This document shows positions 6,895-9,386 of a stretch of 9,386 nucleotides of DNA, in pieces. The stretch is from contig UROR01000075.1 in assembly GCA_900549535.1 (NCBI GenBank), forward strand, positions 1-9,386, written 5' to 3'. This DNA is from an uncultured Collinsella sp. GTDB taxonomy: Bacteria; Actinomycetota; Coriobacteriia; Coriobacteriales; Coriobacteriaceae. Below the pieces are notes generated by a model. The model did not search any database, was not told where the DNA came from, and saw only the letters and a list, made by a program, of their open reading frames with translations. Every line of letters begins with the position of its first letter. The stretch's first letter is position 1. A program made the position numbers and the translations under genes.

Positions 6895-8433
6895 CTATTC
6901 CGCAACGACCACACGAAGCAGATATGCCACGCGCGTTGCGGCCGTGCACTTAAAACGCTCGTCCGCGCGAACTCCGGCGACCCACACCACGGCACCCCCC
7001 GGCGCCGTCCTCACCATGGGCACGCCGGCGCGCTCGGAAACGGGAATGCGAGCCTCACCTAGCAAATCGGATACTTTCTTGCTTCGGCCACTCATCCCTA
7101 ACGGGCACATCACGTCTCCCGGCGCGGGACCGTCCACCCACAGGCGCGCCAATCGCGCCTCGGCAGGGATCTCGCCACGCGAGCCCGCCAGGATCCGCTC
7201 ACTATCGCTGTCGGCAAAACCCAGGGCAGCCGCGTCTACCAAAGCTGTCACTTCCCCGGCAGCCGCAAGCTCACGGGCGCGGCGCACGATATCGCATCCG
7301 GGCTCAACAGCCATCGGTTCTGTGACCAGCATACGTCCCCCGCCCAACGGCAAACGACCGGGTACGGTAACCCAGCCCGCGACCAGGCCCTCGCGAGCCG
7401 CCGGCGCCTTAAACGCCAGCATGCCAAACTCAATGCGTGCGTCAATCCCCGCCGGAAGCGTGACCGAGCCGGTGCCCTCGGCAACGCAGGAAAGGACTCG
7501 CTCCACATGTCGCATCTCGGGACGAGCGTCCGGATCGATGCGCTTAATCGCCAGTCGCACGATGCGCCGCGCGATTACCACCTCGGCCGCAGCAAGGCGC
7601 CTGGCATCGAGCACCAGCGCGCCCGCCGCCTCCTTACGCAGGCAGCTTCGAAACGCCTGTGCCGAAAGCTGAGACAAAAACGCGTCCTCATCGCCTAAGA
7701 TCTCGCAGGCGGCGCCAATCGTCTTGCACACGCTCGCATTACGCTGTGCCACCACCGGCATTACCCGATGGCGCACGTAGTTTCGCAGATACGAGATATC
7801 CTCATTGCTCTCGTCTTCACGCCACGGCTGACCATGTACCTGTAGATAGCCCACGAGCTCGCCATGAGTTAGGTCGAGCAAGGGACGTACCACGATATTC
7901 CTCCGGCGAGGAATGCTCGATAGGCCAGCGGGGCCCGAACCCTTAATCGCGTTCATCAAAAACGTTTCCGCGCGATCCGAAGACGTGTGCGCGGTGCAGA
8001 TACGAGCCGCCGTTCGCGGTGCCCCCGTCTGGGCGCAGAGCTCGCGAACATACCTCCGCGCCGTGGCATAGCGCACTTCGCGGGCCGCGGCCTCAATATT
8101 GCCCGACTCCCCATCAAAATAAGCGTGCTCCACGCACAGCGGTAAACCATATTTCGCGCAGAGCTCACGCACAAAGGCCTCGTCGCCATCGGACGCCTTG
8201 CCGCGCAGATGATGGTTTACATGCAGCACATGCAGGCGCTCGCGAGCAATGGGGGCAACACCGCGCCCGTCTTGGATATCCAGCTTTGATGTGCACGCCA
8301 TAAGAAGCAGTGCCGTCGAGTCCGCGCCGCCTGATACCATGAGCACGACAGGAGCAGCCTGCTGCCTCGTTCGGGTCTCATCGACTGCCCCGGGCACGGC
8401 ATGGTGTCCGTAATGCTGTGATACCGTAGGCAT
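6895..8433 (-). CDS. tilS: tRNA(Ile)-lysidine synthase
   Basis: This 512-residue cytosolic ATP-dependent enzyme attaches lysine to C34 of the CAU anticodon of tRNA-Ile2, so that it reads AUA and accepts isoleucine. The N-type PP-loop SGGADST spans 34-40. HVNHHLRG (71-78) follows, then the helix motif around 148-171 (AHTSSDRAET, then KGSGPAGL), and the WREDESNEDISYLRNYVRH block (204-222). A C-terminal TilS-type RNA-binding domain covers roughly 430-505. In the 148-157 motif, SDR stands where many TilS proteins have DDQ, though the second Asp and the Glu are kept. The protein is longer than the E. coli enzyme. The ATG at 8433 has a near-perfect AGAGGAGG (8440-8447 on the complement) six bases upstream. 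It heads the leftward cluster with hpt and ftsH and is divergent from walJ. Confidence 0.95.
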   Translation of the reverse strand: MPTVSQHYGHHAVPGAVDETRTRQQAAPVVLMVSGGADSTALLLMACTSKLDIQDGRGVAPIARERLHVLHVNHHLRGKASDGDEAFVRELCAKYGLPLCVEHAYFDGESGNIEAAAREVRYATARRYVRELCAQTGAPRTAARICTAHTSSDRAETFLMNAIKGSGPAGLSSIPRRRNIVVRPLLDLTHGELVGYLQVHGQPWREDESNEDISYLRNYVRHRVMPVVAQRNASVCKTIGAACEILGDEDAFLSQLSAQAFRSCLRKEAAGALVLDARRLAAAEVVIARRIVRLAIKRIDPDARPEMRHVERVLSCVAEGTGSVTLPAGIDARIEFGMLAFKAPAAREGLVAGWVTVPGRLPLGGGRMLVTEPMAVEPGCDIVRRARELAAAGEVTALVDAAALGFADSDSERILAGSRGEIPAEARLARLWVDGPAPGDVMCPLGMSGRSKKVSDLLGEARIPVSERAGVPMVRTAPGGAVVWVAGVRADERFKCTAATRVAYLLRVVVAE

Positions 8434-8461
8434 TTGCTTCCTCCTCTATTCGTCCGCACCC

Positions 8462-8467
8462 ATTGTA
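8462..8467 (-). promoter_or_regulatory. Candidate -10 box (TACAAT) for tilS in the divergent gap
   Basis: TACAAT on the minus strand lies 28 bases upstream of the tilS ATG, with the strong ribosome binding site in between. No clear -35 is visible, and one would fall within the first codons of walJ. The gap between the two divergent starts is only 48 bases, so their promoters must overlap or walJ must have a very short leader. Confidence 0.35.
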
Positions 8468-8481
8468 TCCTTTGGAATCTT

Positions 8482-9292
8482 ATGTCTCGTCTGCACCTTC
8501 ATATCCTTGGCAGCGGCTCAAAAGGCAACTGCGCGCTCATCGAAGGCCCCCGGGGGCTCATCATGATTGACGACGGTCTTTCTCGCCGCGAGACATTAAA
8601 GCGCATGGCAGAACTGGGACTCTCGGCAGACAACGTCTCGGCTCTTCTCATTACTCATGAGCATAGCGATCACATCAAGGGTCTCGATGTCTGGTGCAAG
8701 CACTGGCACGGTCCCCTCTTTGCCAGTAGGGGCACACTTTCGAGCAAAGAAAATCTTTCGCATCTGCCTGTCGAGGAATTCGACCCCGGTGACACCCTAT
8801 CCATTGCCGGCATCCACGCGCAAACCTACTCAACATCACACGATGTCATAAATCCAATCGGCTTTCGATTCGACGCCCTCGATGATTCCATCGGCTTTGC
8901 TACCGACACCGGAGAGCTATCGAGCCAGGCCCATGAACACCCTCAAAGATTGTCGAGTCCTCGCGCTCGAAAGCAACCATGATGTGACCATGCTGCGCGA
9001 GGGAGAATATCCCCGCTTTCTTCAGGAGCGCATCCTGTCTGCAAGGGGACACCTCTCCAACGGCCAAGCCGCCGAAGCCGCGCGCGAACTTGTTACCGAT
9101 CGCACCGAACAGCTCATTGCCATGCATATCAGCCAAGATAACAATCGTCCGAGCCTTACCGTCAAAAGCTATGCCAAAGCTCTAGCCGCAACCCTGGATG
9201 ACGAGCTCGGCAGCTCCGCCACCCTTCTCCAAGGATCGCGAAAACTCTCGATACGCCCCGCAAGCCAGTATCGGCCAGCAACCATTCAATAG
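8482..9292 (+). pseudogene. walJ: WalJ/YycJ-type MBL-fold hydrolase gene, frameshifted
   Basis: The gene encodes a metallo-beta-lactamase-fold protein like WalJ (YycJ), a predicted two-metal nuclease linked in Firmicutes to cell-wall and replication control. Residues 1-152 (8482-8937) contain ILGSGSKGNC (8-17), the metal motif THEHSDH (58-64), SHD (119-121) and Asp142 in ATDTGEL. The expected remainder (KDCRVLALESNHDV, then GHLSN) follows in the next frame from 8939 to the TAG at 9290-9292. The left reading runs into a TGA at 8980-8982 after about 15 unrelated residues. Removing one base, most simply a C from CCC at 8940-8942, restores a 269-residue protein of normal length. The ATG at 8482 is preferred over an upstream TTG at 8434, although only a weak GGA precedes it. 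The break may be a true mutation or an assembly error. Confidence 0.85.
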
Positions 9293-9302
9293 ACTGTCCT
9301 AA

Positions 9303-9351
9303 ACAGCAAAAGGGGCCGGGAATCGCTTCCCAGCCCCTTTTGCTGTCTTTT
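9303..9351. terminator. Strong hairpin terminator after walJ, probably shared
   Basis: ACAGCAAAAGGGGC (9303-9316) pairs perfectly with GCCCCTTTTGCTGT (9333-9346). An inner GGGAA/TTCCC stem closes on TCGC. On the + strand it is followed by CTTTT (9347-9351). It starts 10 bases after the walJ stop. The complement also has a short T-run, so it may end the convergent gene on the right as well. Confidence 0.9.
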
Positions 9352-9386
9352 AATAGCGCAGAACACCAACGAAGTTAGTCGATGGA
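9350..9386 (-). CDS. C-terminal end of a leftward gene cut by the window edge
   Basis: One minus-strand frame is open from the window edge to a TAA at 9350-9352. It encodes eleven residues ending in NFVGVLRY, with codons like those of the neighbouring genes. Its stop lies right at the flank of the hairpin terminator, the expected layout for a gene convergent with walJ. The fragment is too short to identify a family, and the call rests on position and codon choice alone. Confidence 0.4.
   Translation of the reverse strand, partial: PSTNFVGVLRY

Noticed and set aside
6746..7672. 308-codon + strand frame opposite tilS and the tilS-hpt gap
   Set aside because: It is a low-complexity Ser/Arg/Ala/Thr translation antisense to a motif-complete tilS, so a shadow.
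8434..8481. TTG start adding 16 residues to walJ
   Set aside because: WalJ homology begins at the ATG at 8482. The extra residues look unrelated and would abut the tilS start codon with no ribosome binding site.
8935..8950. Programmed ribosomal frameshift in walJ
   Set aside because: There is no slippery heptamer, no stop codon at the shift point, no internal Shine-Dalgarno and no following pseudoknot that I can see. A one-base indel is simpler.

Overview
The window looks like a piece of chromosome from a high-GC, Gram-positive gut actinobacterium. It best fits Coriobacteriia, probably Collinsella or a close relative. This rests on general resemblance: GC-rich codon use, an actinobacterial-looking TilS and FtsH, and the tilS-hpt-ftsH gene order. 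It is an inference from memory, not a database match. The content is almost entirely housekeeping: RNA modification, purine salvage, membrane proteolysis and amino-acid metabolism. There is no phage, integrase, CRISPR array or toxin-antitoxin locus.

Layout, left to right. Bases 1-173 are a non-coding leader with a possible -10 box. Bases 174-1622 (+) encode a TrmA/RlmD-family RNA uracil-C5 methyltransferase with an odd lysine-rich N-terminus. A hairpin at 1651-1680 separates it from the convergent PHP-domain phosphatase gene at 1701-2522 (-). The 165-bp gap 2523-2687 holds a promoter-like sequence, a hairpin and a 14/16 match to the ParB-binding site parS. A PLP-dependent aminotransferase follows at 2688-3872 (-). 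Upstream of it lies a perfect 23-bp inverted repeat (3934-3991) resembling a REP/RAYT element, then the ftsH terminator (4011-4050).

The right half holds a leftward cluster tilS (6895-8433) - hpt (6199-6747) - ftsH (4062-6197). This order is also known from Bacillus and relatives. hpt and ftsH are separated by one base and are almost certainly co-translated. tilS ends at a TAG, but the same frame stays open for 42 more codons and stops 18 bases before hpt.

Divergent from tilS, with only 48 bp between, is a walJ/yycJ-type metallo-beta-lactamase-fold gene (8482-9292, +). It is broken by a single-base frameshift near 8938-8942. A strong hairpin terminator (9303-9351) ends it. Beyond that is the probable tail of a leftward gene that continues outside the window.

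The observations most worth a second look are the parS-like site, the REP-like palindrome, the walJ frameshift and the open extension after the tilS stop. I did not find a convincing new multi-gene system here.
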